Shown here piece by piece: positions 49,383-58,415 of a stretch of DNA of 64,000 nucleotides (the first letter of the stretch is position 1; each line of letters opens with the position of its first letter). The notes under the pieces were generated by a model that was given only the letters and a program-made list of their open reading frames with translations, searched no databases and was not told where the DNA came from. The position numbers and the translations under genes were made by a program. The DNA comes from Mycobacterium sp. OTB74 (GTDB taxonomy: Bacteria; Actinomycetota; Actinomycetes; Mycobacteriales; Mycobacteriaceae): positions 94,525 to 158,524 of the forward strand of contig NZ_JARXVD010000015.1 of NCBI RefSeq assembly GCF_029892685.1. Reading direction: 5' to 3'.

Positions 49383-51104
49383 ATGACTTATGACACCGTG
49401 ATTCGCGGCGGATTGATCGTCGATGGGCTTGGCGGCGAGCCCTACATCGGCGACGTCGCAGTTCAGGACGGGTTTATCGCCGCAGTCGGGACAGTCGAAG
49501 GAACAGGTGCACAGGAGATCGACGCCACCGGCCTGCTCGTCACACCGGGCTTTGTCGACCTGCACACCCACTACGACGGACAGGCCATCTGGTCCGAACG
49601 GATGACCCCGTCTTCTGCTCACGGCGTAACCACCGCCGTGATGGGCAACTGCGGCGTGGGCTTCGCACCGTGCCGACCGGACGATCACGACGTGCTGGTC
49701 GACGTGATGGCAGGTGTCGAGGACATCCCCGGCGTCGTCATGGTCGACGGGTTGCCCTGGACCTGGGAGACCTTCCCCGAGTTCCTCGACACCGTCGAAT
49801 CGCGCCGCCGGGATATCGATGTCGCCGCGTTCCTGCCGCACTCGCCGCTGCGGGTTTACGTCATGGGCCAGCGCGGCGTCGACCGGGAACCGGCCACTGC
49901 CGAAGACCTGGCCCTGATGCGCAAGCTGGCCGCCGAAGCCGTCGAGGTCGGCGCATTGGGCTTCGCGTCATCGCGACTGACCATTCACAAGACTTCTGGC
50001 GGAGAACCGATCCCGAGCTACGACGCCGCGCAAGAAGAAATCGAGGCAATCGCCCGCGGCGTGAAGGACGGCGGCGGCGGGTTGATCCAGTTCGTCCCTG
50101 ATCTCTTGGCCGGCGACTACGAGCCGGCGCTGAAGACCGTGTTCGAGGTCGCGGCCCAGGTCGGCTTACCCGTCACCTTCACCCTGGCCATCGGCAACGC
50201 CGGCCCGGCTACGTTCGAAGACGCGCTGCGCTTGGTCGAGAAGGAGAATGCCAACGGCGGCAACATCAGCGCACAAATCTTCCCGCGGCCTATCGGGTTG
50301 GTACTCGGACTCGAACTGTCCGGCAATCCGTTCGTGTTGTACCCGTCCTACCGGGAGATCGCGGAGTTGCCGCTGGCCGAGCGAGTCGCCGAGATGCGCA
50401 AACCCGAAGTGCGCGAACGCATCCTGAACGACACCCCCGCCTCCGACGGCCATCCGCTGATGATCGCGGTGCAGGCCTGGGACTACATCTTCCCACTGGG
50501 CACACCACCGAACTACGAACCGGCACAGTCGGATTCGATTTCCGCTCGAGCCGCGGCACGCGGAGTCAGCCCGCTGGAAGAGGCGTATGACCGGCTGCTT
50601 GACGACGACGGCCACGCCATGCTGCTGGTGACACTGGCCAACTTCCGGGACAACTCGCTGGATACCGTGGCCGAGCTGATCCGCCGCGACGACGTCATCC
50701 TGGGGCTTGGAGACGGCGGCGCACACTACGGAATGATCTGCGACGCTTCATTTCCCACGTATCTGCTGACGCACTGGGTGCGCGACCGGGCGTCGGGCCG
50801 GTTGTCGGTGGCCGATGCGGTGCGCGAACTAACCTCGATACCTGCTCGAGTCGCCGGCCTGGCCGACCGCGGTCGAATTGCAGTGGGCTACAAGGCCGAT
50901 CTGAATATCATCGACCATGCCGCGCTGACGCTGCACAAGCCCGTCGTAGCCCACGATTTGCCGGCGGGCGGACGACGACTGGACCAGACCGCAGACGGTT
51001 ACGTGGCCACGATCGTTTCCGGTGAGGTGATCGCAGCCAACGGTGTCCCCACCGACGCCCGGCCGGGCAAGTTGGTGCGTGGACGGCAGGCCGCCCCGGC
51101 CTGA
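49383..51104 (+). CDS. N-acyl-D-amino-acid deacylase/amidohydrolase (Rv2913c-like)
   Basis: A 573-residue metal-dependent amidohydrolase. The N-terminal HxH is in VDLHTHYDGQAIW; AVMGNCGVGFAPC contains the Cys used as a ligand in D-aminoacylases; LGLGDGGAHYGMICDASFPT holds the catalytic Asp/His region; and the C-terminal part reads VGYKADLNIIDHA. It hydrolyses N-acyl-D-amino acids. ATG 49383 is preferred (GGAGG eight bases upstream); ATG 49368 adds five residues. It is divergent from the Gly-rich regulator. Confidence 0.9.
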   Translation: MTYDTVIRGGLIVDGLGGEPYIGDVAVQDGFIAAVGTVEGTGAQEIDATGLLVTPGFVDLHTHYDGQAIWSERMTPSSAHGVTTAVMGNCGVGFAPCRPDDHDVLVDVMAGVEDIPGVVMVDGLPWTWETFPEFLDTVESRRRDIDVAAFLPHSPLRVYVMGQRGVDREPATAEDLALMRKLAAEAVEVGALGFASSRLTIHKTSGGEPIPSYDAAQEEIEAIARGVKDGGGGLIQFVPDLLAGDYEPALKTVFEVAAQVGLPVTFTLAIGNAGPATFEDALRLVEKENANGGNISAQIFPRPIGLVLGLELSGNPFVLYPSYREIAELPLAERVAEMRKPEVRERILNDTPASDGHPLMIAVQAWDYIFPLGTPPNYEPAQSDSISARAAARGVSPLEEAYDRLLDDDGHAMLLVTLANFRDNSLDTVAELIRRDDVILGLGDGGAHYGMICDASFPTYLLTHWVRDRASGRLSVADAVRELTSIPARVAGLADRGRIAVGYKADLNIIDHAALTLHKPVVAHDLPAGGRRLDQTADGYVATIVSGEVIAANGVPTDARPGKLVRGRQAAPA

Positions 51105-51160
51105 GCTGGCGCATCTGCCCAGTGCCGCCGCGCCACGGATGGCCGCCGCATTGCCCGCCT

Positions 51161-51199
51161 CTGTGCGACAACCGCTGTGCAACAGCGGTTGTCGCACAG
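51161..51199. terminator. Perfect 17-bp hairpin downstream of the D-aminoacylase gene
   Basis: CTGTGCGACAACCGCTG (51161-51177) pairs exactly with CAGCGGTTGTCGCACAG (51183-51199) around a TGCAA loop. It lies between the amidohydrolase stop (51104) and the PPOX gene start (51297), with no U-tract. Likely a terminator; the perfect symmetry also fits a protein-binding palindrome. Confidence 0.75.
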
Positions 51200-51296
51200 A
51201 CGCGGGCAAACCGTGACCCCACAGTTTGTGGTTACCAGTGTGACGACTGTGGCGGCACGACTACTGCGGCTCGGCGATGCGATCTATCCTGGCGAT

Positions 51297-51689
51297 ATGA
51301 GTGTGAAGGTGGATCTCGACCAGTTGGCCGACGCGCTGGCCGACTTTACGTTCGCTTACCTGATCACCGTCGGCGATGACTTCCGCGCCCATACGGTGGC
51401 CGTCGATCCGGTGTTCGTCGACGGCGTCCTCAACGTCGGCGCTGCAGGCCGCCACACCCGCGCCAACCTGGCCGGGCACCCCGTCGTCTCTGTCATCTGG
51501 CCGCCTCGAGAGCCCGCCGGCTACTCGTTAATTGTCGATGGCACAGGCGAACTCGTCGACGAACAGGTGCGCGTCGTCCCGACCCGCGCGGTCCTGCACC
51601 GCAAAGCGACGGCTGACTCCCCCACTCCGAACGCCCCCAGCTCGGCCGACAACTGCCTGCACGACTGCGTCCCCATCGAAAAGGGCTGA
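51297..51689 (+). CDS. Pyridoxamine 5'-phosphate oxidase-fold protein
   Basis: A 130-residue split-barrel protein from ATG 51297 (MSVKVDLDQLADALADFTFA). Central strands include YLITVGDDFRAHTVAVDPVF, LNVGAAGRHTRANLAGHPVV and YSLIVDGTGELV, the FMN/F420/heme-binding split-barrel pattern. The tail (residues after about 100) is Cys/Pro-rich (PSSADNCLHDCVPIEKG). It might correspond to the small Rv0441c gene beside groEL2, but that is from position only. A terminator separates it from convergent groEL2. Confidence 0.75.
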   Translation: MSVKVDLDQLADALADFTFAYLITVGDDFRAHTVAVDPVFVDGVLNVGAAGRHTRANLAGHPVVSVIWPPREPAGYSLIVDGTGELVDEQVRVVPTRAVLHRKATADSPTPNAPSSADNCLHDCVPIEKG

Positions 51690-51713
51690 ACCAGCGACCG
51701 AAGCAGACACGAA

Positions 51714-51746
51714 AAAGCCCCGACTCGCCAAGCGAGCCGGGGCTTT
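51714..51746. terminator. Bidirectional terminator between PPOX gene and groEL2
   Basis: AAAGCCCCG-A-CTCGC and GCGAG-C-CGGGGCTTT pair with one A/C mismatch around CAA. A-rich and T-rich ends flank the stem (AAAAAG on one side, CTTTCG on the other), so it fits an intrinsic terminator for both convergent genes. Confidence 0.85.
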
Positions 51747-51760
51747 CGCGAAAGCAGGAC

Positions 51761-53386
<1,626 letters not shown>

Positions 53387-53498
53387 TGCGAGGTGATTCC
53401 TCCGGTTGGGAATTGCACGTCTGTGGTCAGGTCCGGTGCCCGCGACGGACGGCTGGAGGTGTGCTCCGCACCTGCGGCCCCAACCTCACCTTGCTGAC

Positions 53499-53525
53499 CT
53501 GGCACTCACCGGTCGCGAGTGCCAA
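53499..53525. promoter_or_regulatory. CIRCE operator, groEL2-proximal copy
   Basis: CTGGCACTC and GAGTGCCAA are separated by nine bases, the CIRCE layout (TTAGCACTC-N9-GAGTGCTAA) with two differences in the outer positions. It lies 113 bp upstream of the groEL2 start and is the expected HrcA-binding element. Confidence 0.85.
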
Positions 53526-53533
53526 CTGCATTT

Positions 53534-53560
53534 TTAGCACTCGACCATGGTGAGTGCAAG
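53534..53560. promoter_or_regulatory. CIRCE operator, groEL2-distal copy
   Basis: TTAGCACTC matches the CIRCE left arm exactly and GAGTGCAAG matches seven of nine positions of the right arm, with a nine-base spacer. It starts nine bases beyond the proximal copy, so two HrcA dimers could bind side by side. Confidence 0.85.
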
Positions 53561-53616
53561 GTCGTTCACAGTGAGCGAAGCGGCCTCCAGCGAAGACGAC
53601 AAGGCCGGAAATCGGT

Positions 53617-54447
53617 CTATGACCGGTATCGCTGCACCTGCGCCGCGTAATCGTCGAGCAGGCGCAGTGATTCGTCCTTGCCTACCGACGGCAGCATGAG
53701 CCCCAGCTGGCCGAACCCGAGCTCTTCGGCCACGCGCCAATAGTCGGCATCCGCAGGAGCACCGAACATCGCCAGCGGCACGTCATGGCCGGCACCTTCA
53801 CGCAGTTGTCCGATTCGCTTGGCCAAAGCCTCCCTGGGCGACGGGTTCGAAATCCAGCCCGCGCCATGGCGGATCACCCGCTTGACCGTGGCGTCGGAGT
53901 TGCCGCCGATGAAAATCGGCGGATGCGGCTTCTGGACCGGTTTGGGCCGGCAGTAAGACAGCTCAAAGTTGACGAGCTTGCCGTGATACTCAGCAGGTTC
54001 GGTGGTCCACAGCGCCTTGATCGCTTCGATGCTCTCGTCCAGCCGGGTGCCACGGGTCTTCGGATCCGTGCCGTGGTCGCGCATTTCCTCAAGGTTCCAG
54101 CCGGCTCCGACGCCGAACACGAAGCGTCCGCCAGAAATGAGGTCGATACTCGCGGCTTCTTTGGCGGTGTGGATCGGGTCGCGCTGGATGAGCAGGGCGA
54201 CCCCGGTGAACAGCTCGATCTTGGAAGTCACTGCCGCCGCAGCAGCGAGAGTGACGAAGGGGTCCAGCGTGTTGTAGTACACCGACGGGAGTTCGCCGCC
54301 ATTGGGGTACGGGCTTTCCCGGCTCACCGGGATATGACTGTGCTCGGCGATAATGAGCGAGGCAAAGCCCCGTTCTTCGATGGCACGCGCAAGCGATACC
54401 GGATCAATGCTGTCGTCATCGACGAAGGTGGAGATCCCGAATTTCAT
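53617..54447 (-). CDS. LLM-class F420-dependent oxidoreductase
   Basis: A 276-residue luciferase-like monooxygenase-fold protein from ATG 54447 (MKFGISTFVDDDSIDPVSLA). Characteristic blocks are AEHSHIPVSRESPYPNGGEL, LFTGVALLIQRDPIHTAKEA, SGGRFVFGVGAGWNLEEMRD and KPHPPIFIGGNSDATVKRV. The family uses F420 or FMN for redox on unknown substrates; in mycobacteria F420 is most likely. It lies between groEL2's operator region and the tetR gene. Confidence 0.88.
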   Translation of the reverse strand: MKFGISTFVDDDSIDPVSLARAIEERGFASLIIAEHSHIPVSRESPYPNGGELPSVYYNTLDPFVTLAAAAAVTSKIELFTGVALLIQRDPIHTAKEAASIDLISGGRFVFGVGAGWNLEEMRDHGTDPKTRGTRLDESIEAIKALWTTEPAEYHGKLVNFELSYCRPKPVQKPHPPIFIGGNSDATVKRVIRHGAGWISNPSPREALAKRIGQLREGAGHDVPLAMFGAPADADYWRVAEELGFGQLGLMLPSVGKDESLRLLDDYAAQVQRYRS

Positions 54448-54493
54448 GTGGCCGACGCTACGCCGGAGGGCACCCACCCGCTCGACCAAATGG

Positions 54494-55054
54494 TCAGCGT
54501 GGACGCAGTCCGTCCAGCATCATCTCGATGACCCGATCGGCCGCATCCGGGTTGTAACGCTGCGCCGCCTGACACGCCACCAACAAAGCCTTCGCCTCCG
54601 GAACCGTGACGTCCGAGCGGACCGAGCCGGCCTGCTGAGCCGCCCGCAAGAGTTCGCCGAGCAGGTTCAGGAAATCGGCCTCGACGCCGGGCACCACGGT
54701 GTTTATGTCGACCCCAAGGCCGGCGAGGGCCTCGACGAGCCCCTGGTCGGTGTCACCCCATCGGACCATCAACCGCAGGAACTCGAAAAACGCCTCACCG
54801 TCGTCGGCCGACGCCACCAGCGCCCGGCCGGCGTCCGTGATGTGTCGCAAGCGGTCCTCGATCACTGCGCGGTACAGGTCGTCTTTGGTTGGGAAATGCC
54901 GGTAGACCGTGCCGGCACCAACACCGGCCCGCCGGGCGATCTCGTCTATCGGCACCCCAAGACCCTCGTCGGCGAAGGTTTGATACGCGACTTCCAGCAC
55001 CCGAGCGCGGTTGCGGGCCGCGTCGGCTCGCAGCGGCCGGGCCGGTTTCGTCAT
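54494..55054 (-). CDS. TetR-family regulator
   Basis: A 186-residue regulator from ATG 55054 (MTKPARPLRADAARNRARVL). The HTH region IDEIARRAGVGAGTVYRHFP is typical, with YQTFADEGLGVP before it. The C-terminal ligand domain contains VRWGDTDQGLVEALAGLG. It is divergent from an SDR gene 99 bp away, with CGGGGCG/CGCCCCG arms (55111-55126) in the spacer, so regulation of that gene is likely. Confidence 0.9.
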   Translation of the reverse strand: MTKPARPLRADAARNRARVLEVAYQTFADEGLGVPIDEIARRAGVGAGTVYRHFPTKDDLYRAVIEDRLRHITDAGRALVASADDGEAFFEFLRLMVRWGDTDQGLVEALAGLGVDINTVVPGVEADFLNLLGELLRAAQQAGSVRSDVTVPEAKALLVACQAAQRYNPDAADRVIEMMLDGLRPR

Positions 55055-55110
55055 GTCGCGCTCCTGGGAATGAACTAAGCGGGGCGCACGTTCCGTATAG
55101 GCGAAGTATC

Positions 55111-55126
55111 CGGGGCGTCCGCCCCG
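55111..55126. promoter_or_regulatory. 7-bp inverted repeat in the TetR/SDR spacer
   Basis: CGGGGCG (55111-55117) and CGCCCCG (55120-55126) are separated by two bases in the divergent 99-bp spacer, 28 bp before the SDR start. It is a reasonable TetR operator by position; the GC-rich sequence makes chance matches possible. Confidence 0.35.
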
Positions 55127-55153
55127 ATTACCCCAGCCTACCGAGGAATCCTC

Positions 55154-56059
55154 ATGACCAAGTGGACAACCGCCTACATTCCCGACCAGACCGGACGTAC
55201 CGCAGTCATCACCGGCGCCAATACCGGACTCGGCTTCGAGACCGCAGCTGCGCTGGCCGCCAGGGGCGCACACGTCGTCCTTGCCGTCCGCAATCTCGAC
55301 AAAGGCAAGGACGCCGTCGATCGCATCCGGCAAACCACTCCCGAGGCCGACGTCGTACTGCAGGAGCTGGACCTCAGCTCACTACAGTCGGTCCGGGAGG
55401 CAGCCGACGCGTTGCGGGCCAACTACCCGGAAATCGACCTGCTGATCAACAACGCCGGCGTGATGTGGACCCCCAAGCTGACCACCGTCGACGGTTTCGA
55501 GATGCAGTTCGGCACCAACCACCTCGGCCACTTCGCGTTCACCGGACTGCTGCTCGACCAGTTGCTGACGGTGCCCGGCTCCCGCGTCGTCACGGTGAGC
55601 AGCCTGGGCCACCGGATTCGCGCCGCCATCCACTTCAACGACCTGCAATGGGACCGCAGCTACAACCGGGTTGCGGCGTATGGCCAGTCCAAACTGGCCA
55701 ATCTGCTCTTCACCTATGAATTGCAGCGGCGGCTGACCGGGGCGGAAACCGTGGCGCTCGCCGCGCACCCCGGCGGGTCCAACACCGAGCTGGCGCGGCA
55801 CCTGCCATTGCCGGAATCAGTGGTGACGCCGCTGGTGGATCGGCTGTTCCAAAGCGCAGCGATGGGCGCATTGCCGACCCTGCGCGCCGCCACCGACCCG
55901 GCCGCGTTCGGCGGTCAGTACTACGGACCCGACGGCTTGCTCGAACAAAGCGGCCACCCCAAGGTCGTCGCATCCAGCGACCAGTCCCACGACACCGAGT
56001 TGCAGCAACGATTGTGGGCGGTGTCCGAGGACCTGACCGGGGTGACTTTCCCCGTCTAG
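55154..56059 (+). CDS. Short-chain dehydrogenase/reductase (Rv0439c-like)
   Basis: A 301-residue SDR. The cofactor motif is TAVITGANTGLGFETAAALA, followed by LLINNAGVMWTPKLTTVDGF, NHLGHFAFTGLLLD and catalytic YGQSKLANLLFTYE. This is the retinol dehydrogenase/WW-oxidoreductase-like subgroup. Its sequence and place next to groEL2 match Rv0439c as remembered. ATG 55154 gives MTKWTTAYIPDQTGRTAVIT. It is divergent from a TetR gene and overlaps the convergent deacetylase gene by four bases. Confidence 0.9.
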   Translation: MTKWTTAYIPDQTGRTAVITGANTGLGFETAAALAARGAHVVLAVRNLDKGKDAVDRIRQTTPEADVVLQELDLSSLQSVREAADALRANYPEIDLLINNAGVMWTPKLTTVDGFEMQFGTNHLGHFAFTGLLLDQLLTVPGSRVVTVSSLGHRIRAAIHFNDLQWDRSYNRVAAYGQSKLANLLFTYELQRRLTGAETVALAAHPGGSNTELARHLPLPESVVTPLVDRLFQSAAMGALPTLRAATDPAAFGGQYYGPDGLLEQSGHPKVVASSDQSHDTELQQRLWAVSEDLTGVTFPV

Positions 56060-56847
56060 TGCACGTCCCGGCCGGCCAGCGACACGAACTCCCAACCGGC
56101 TGAACGCATCTGCGGGATGACGTCCGCCAGTGCGGCATGGGTGCCGGATTCAGGGTGGTTCATGTGGGCGATTACGATCGCCCCCGGCGCGGCGCCGAGC
56201 ATATTGGCGCGCACCTTCGCGGCGGGGGCGGTCGCACCGGCATCGGCGTCGACCGTGAAACCCAGTGGTTGTTCACCGAGTTCATGCACGATCTCGACAG
56301 CGACGTCGTCGTAATGGGCGGTGCCCGGCCGGAACCAGGTGGGTGCTCTACCGGTCACCGAGATGATCTTCTGGTGGTTGGCCCACACCTCGTCGACGAC
56401 CTCGGCGGCCGACCGGGTACCGGCGATGCCGTAGGCCGACCGCCCGGTCACCGACAGCGGAACGTGCCGCGTGCCGTGATTGCCGATATCGAACAGTGGG
56501 TTCGCCGCCAGCTTGGAGGCTCGGTCAGGGTGCTCGTCGATCCACCGGCCGTTCAGGAACAACACGGCAGGCACGGCATTGGCTTGCAGGGTGTCCAGCA
56601 ACGCGTCGTCGCAGCCGCCTCGACAGGCGTCGAATGTCAGCGCGATCTGGCGGCCCGCAGGCGAGAATGACCTGCCAACGCCAGGTAACGCCTCGCCCCA
56701 CTGGGTGGGGGCGCGGCGGCTGTTGGCGCCCACCACGGCTTCCGGGTCCGGGATCGCGCGGGCCGGTGCGGACAGCACCAGCGAACCCGCAGCCAACGCG
56801 CCGACGGCCGTCGATCCGGCCGTCAGGAAAGCCCTTCTAGTCAACAC
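56056..56847 (-). CDS. Exported polysaccharide deacetylase (NodB fold)
   Basis: A 263-residue exported enzyme. RRAFLTAGSTAVGALAAGSL is a twin-Arg-type signal peptide. The NodB domain has IALTFDACRGGCDDALLDTL (TFD motif, with an unusual Cys pair in place of DDG), NHGTRHVPLSV with the zinc-binding His residues, WFRPGTAHYDDVAVE, and IVIAHMNHPESGTH near the end. It should remove acetyl groups from a cell-wall or extracellular polysaccharide. It overlaps the convergent SDR gene by four bases. Confidence 0.88.
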   Translation of the reverse strand: MLTRRAFLTAGSTAVGALAAGSLVLSAPARAIPDPEAVVGANSRRAPTQWGEALPGVGRSFSPAGRQIALTFDACRGGCDDALLDTLQANAVPAVLFLNGRWIDEHPDRASKLAANPLFDIGNHGTRHVPLSVTGRSAYGIAGTRSAAEVVDEVWANHQKIISVTGRAPTWFRPGTAHYDDVAVEIVHELGEQPLGFTVDADAGATAPAAKVRANMLGAAPGAIVIAHMNHPESGTHAALADVIPQMRSAGWEFVSLAGRDVH

Positions 56848-57156
56848 AACGGCGCAGGCTAGGCACTGATTCTGAACAGAGAATGTCCAGCGGCTGTCAA
56901 AACACTGAGGAGCCTAGACACGGTTGTTCCGCGGCCTTTCCGCCTGTCCCCGCAACCGGGTTCGGACTGCCGGCGGCAGCATTGCTCGGCGCGTCGAGCT
57001 CCGTTGTGGCAGTTGCGATTTGGACCCGTCAACCTGAGTCGACATCGTCAACATAGGTTGACGCCCCGCGGGCGAACGATGTCCACCGCGCGTCAGAAAC
57101 GACCCGCAACAGGAATTGAATCACCCTGAGTCGGGCCTCAGCCGTCGCTCACCACA
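56848..57156. other. 309-bp gap with a probable transporter remnant
   Basis: No full gene fits. The segment 56901-57056 on the plus strand is open and reads like the end of a multidrug or MFS transporter (listed separately). The rest, next to the M24 gene and the deacetylase promoter, shows no clear feature. Confidence 0.5.
56901..57056 (+). pseudogene. C-terminal remnant of an MFS-type transporter
   Basis: The plus-strand frame ending at TAG 57054-57056 reads GFGLPAAALLGASSSVVAVA then IWTRQPESTSST, which has the look of a last transmembrane helix and short tail of an MFS protein. There is no start codon context, RBS or upstream membrane segments, so it is a fragment left by deletion. Upstream residues in the same frame (HGCSAAFPPVP) do not look membrane-like. 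The call rests on sequence appearance only. Confidence 0.4.
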
Positions 57157-57855
57157 TCAGACACTTCGGCGCAGGTCCAACAACTCCTCGTGAAACCCGC
57201 CGAAGCGCCGGTCCGGATCAACCAGATGCACCTCGAGAATCCAATGGCATTGCCGGCCTGCGGAATCCATCCGGCGCATCGGCAGGTCCGACCCGAGCGC
57301 CACGTAGGACTCGACCTCACGGCCGTCGATCTTCTCGTGCGGGAACTCCCCGACCAGATGTCCGGCGATGGCACCACCGAACTCCCAGCCGGCCGCTCGG
57401 CTCAAACGCATCATGTGCACGAACAGCTGCGCTCCGGTGATGTCCGGGTGCGCATCGAAGTAAGCCTGCCCGGCCTCCCACACCCGCGGCAACTCGTCAC
57501 GCAACGCGAGCTTGCGCGGATCATCGCCCAGCACATAGGTGCGGCCGAAGTCCGCTTCCCACTCCTCGAAGATCGGCCCCAGGTCGACGAAAACGATGTC
57601 GTCGTCGGCAATTACCCGATCCGGCGGGTTGTCCCGCGCGGTCGCCAGCGTGTTCTCGCCGCCGTGCACGATCCGCTTGTGCCAATGCCGAGAGACACCG
57701 AACAGTTCGGCGGCCAGATCGCGGATTTCGTCGGACACCTGCCGCTCGCCGACACCCGGGCGGATCAGCCCACGCTGTTCCACCGCAACAAAAAGCTCAG
57801 CCGCCTTATCCTGGGCGTCAAGAAGCCGCTCTGCACGTAGGTCCTCGCCAAACAC
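57157..57855 (-). CDS. M24-family metallopeptidase-like protein
   Basis: A 232-residue pita-bread-fold protein starting at GTG 57855. Metal ligands are visible: Asp in IVFVDLGPIFEEWEADFGRT (two Asp), His in GAIAGHLVGEFPHE and Glu in CHWILEVHLVDP; the last ligand may be the Glu in GFHEELLDL. It lacks the N-terminal creatinase-type domain, so it is shorter than prolidases. It is divergent from the cupin gene with only 26 bp between starts; TAACAT about six bases before the GTG suggests a leaderless transcript. Confidence 0.8.
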   Translation of the reverse strand: MFGEDLRAERLLDAQDKAAELFVAVEQRGLIRPGVGERQVSDEIRDLAAELFGVSRHWHKRIVHGGENTLATARDNPPDRVIADDDIVFVDLGPIFEEWEADFGRTYVLGDDPRKLALRDELPRVWEAGQAYFDAHPDITGAQLFVHMMRLSRAAGWEFGGAIAGHLVGEFPHEKIDGREVESYVALGSDLPMRRMDSAGRQCHWILEVHLVDPDRRFGGFHEELLDLRRSV

Positions 57856-57881
57856 CTTGACGATGTTAGCCAGGAGGCATC

Positions 57882-58376
57882 ATGTCGCTGGTCGTGCCGC
57901 CCTATCCCCCTGCCCGCTACACGGACGCCAAGCCGGAAGTCAGCGCCACGCTGCGCCGCGGTACAGAGCCCGCCGACTACGACTCGCTCGGCCTGGTGCA
58001 GTACCACTACCTTGCGGACCAGAAGAAGACGGCCGGCGATTACGGGCTGTACCGCGTCGACATCGCCCCGCGCGGAGGCGGACCGGGCCCGCACTTTCAT
58101 CGAGCCATGTCCGAGGCGTTCTTCGTGTTGTCCGGCACCATGACGCTCTACGACGGCAATGAGTGGGTGCAGGCCGGGCAGAACGACTTCCTCTACGTCC
58201 CACCGGGCGGCGTCCACGGCTTCCGCAATGACGCCGACGACCCCGCCTCGGTGCTGATGCTGTTCGCGCCGGGAGCGCCGCGAGAGGCGTACTTCGAGGG
58301 GTTCGGTCAGCTTGCGGACATGACCGACGACGACCGCCGGGAATGGTTCATCCGGCACGACAATTTCTTTGTCTAG
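57882..58376 (+). CDS. Cupin-domain protein
   Basis: A 164-residue protein from ATG 57882, preceded by AGGAGG. Cupin motif 1 is GGGPGPHFHRAMSEAFFVLS (metal-binding His/Glu with a later Glu), and motif 2 is FLYVPPGGVHGFRND with its His. It is a single-domain cupin, perhaps a dioxygenase or isomerase, with unknown substrate. It is divergent from the M24 gene and followed by the convergent nitrilase. Confidence 0.85.
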   Translation: MSLVVPPYPPARYTDAKPEVSATLRRGTEPADYDSLGLVQYHYLADQKKTAGDYGLYRVDIAPRGGGPGPHFHRAMSEAFFVLSGTMTLYDGNEWVQAGQNDFLYVPPGGVHGFRNDADDPASVLMLFAPGAPREAYFEGFGQLADMTDDDRREWFIRHDNFFV

Positions 58377-58415
58377 ACGCAGGCGCTATCGCCTGCTGTC
58401 TACTCGGGGGCCAGC

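Noticed and set aside
50166..50726. 186-codon minus-strand frame within the D-aminoacylase gene
   Set aside because: It is the complement of a conserved coding region, with no RBS or motif.
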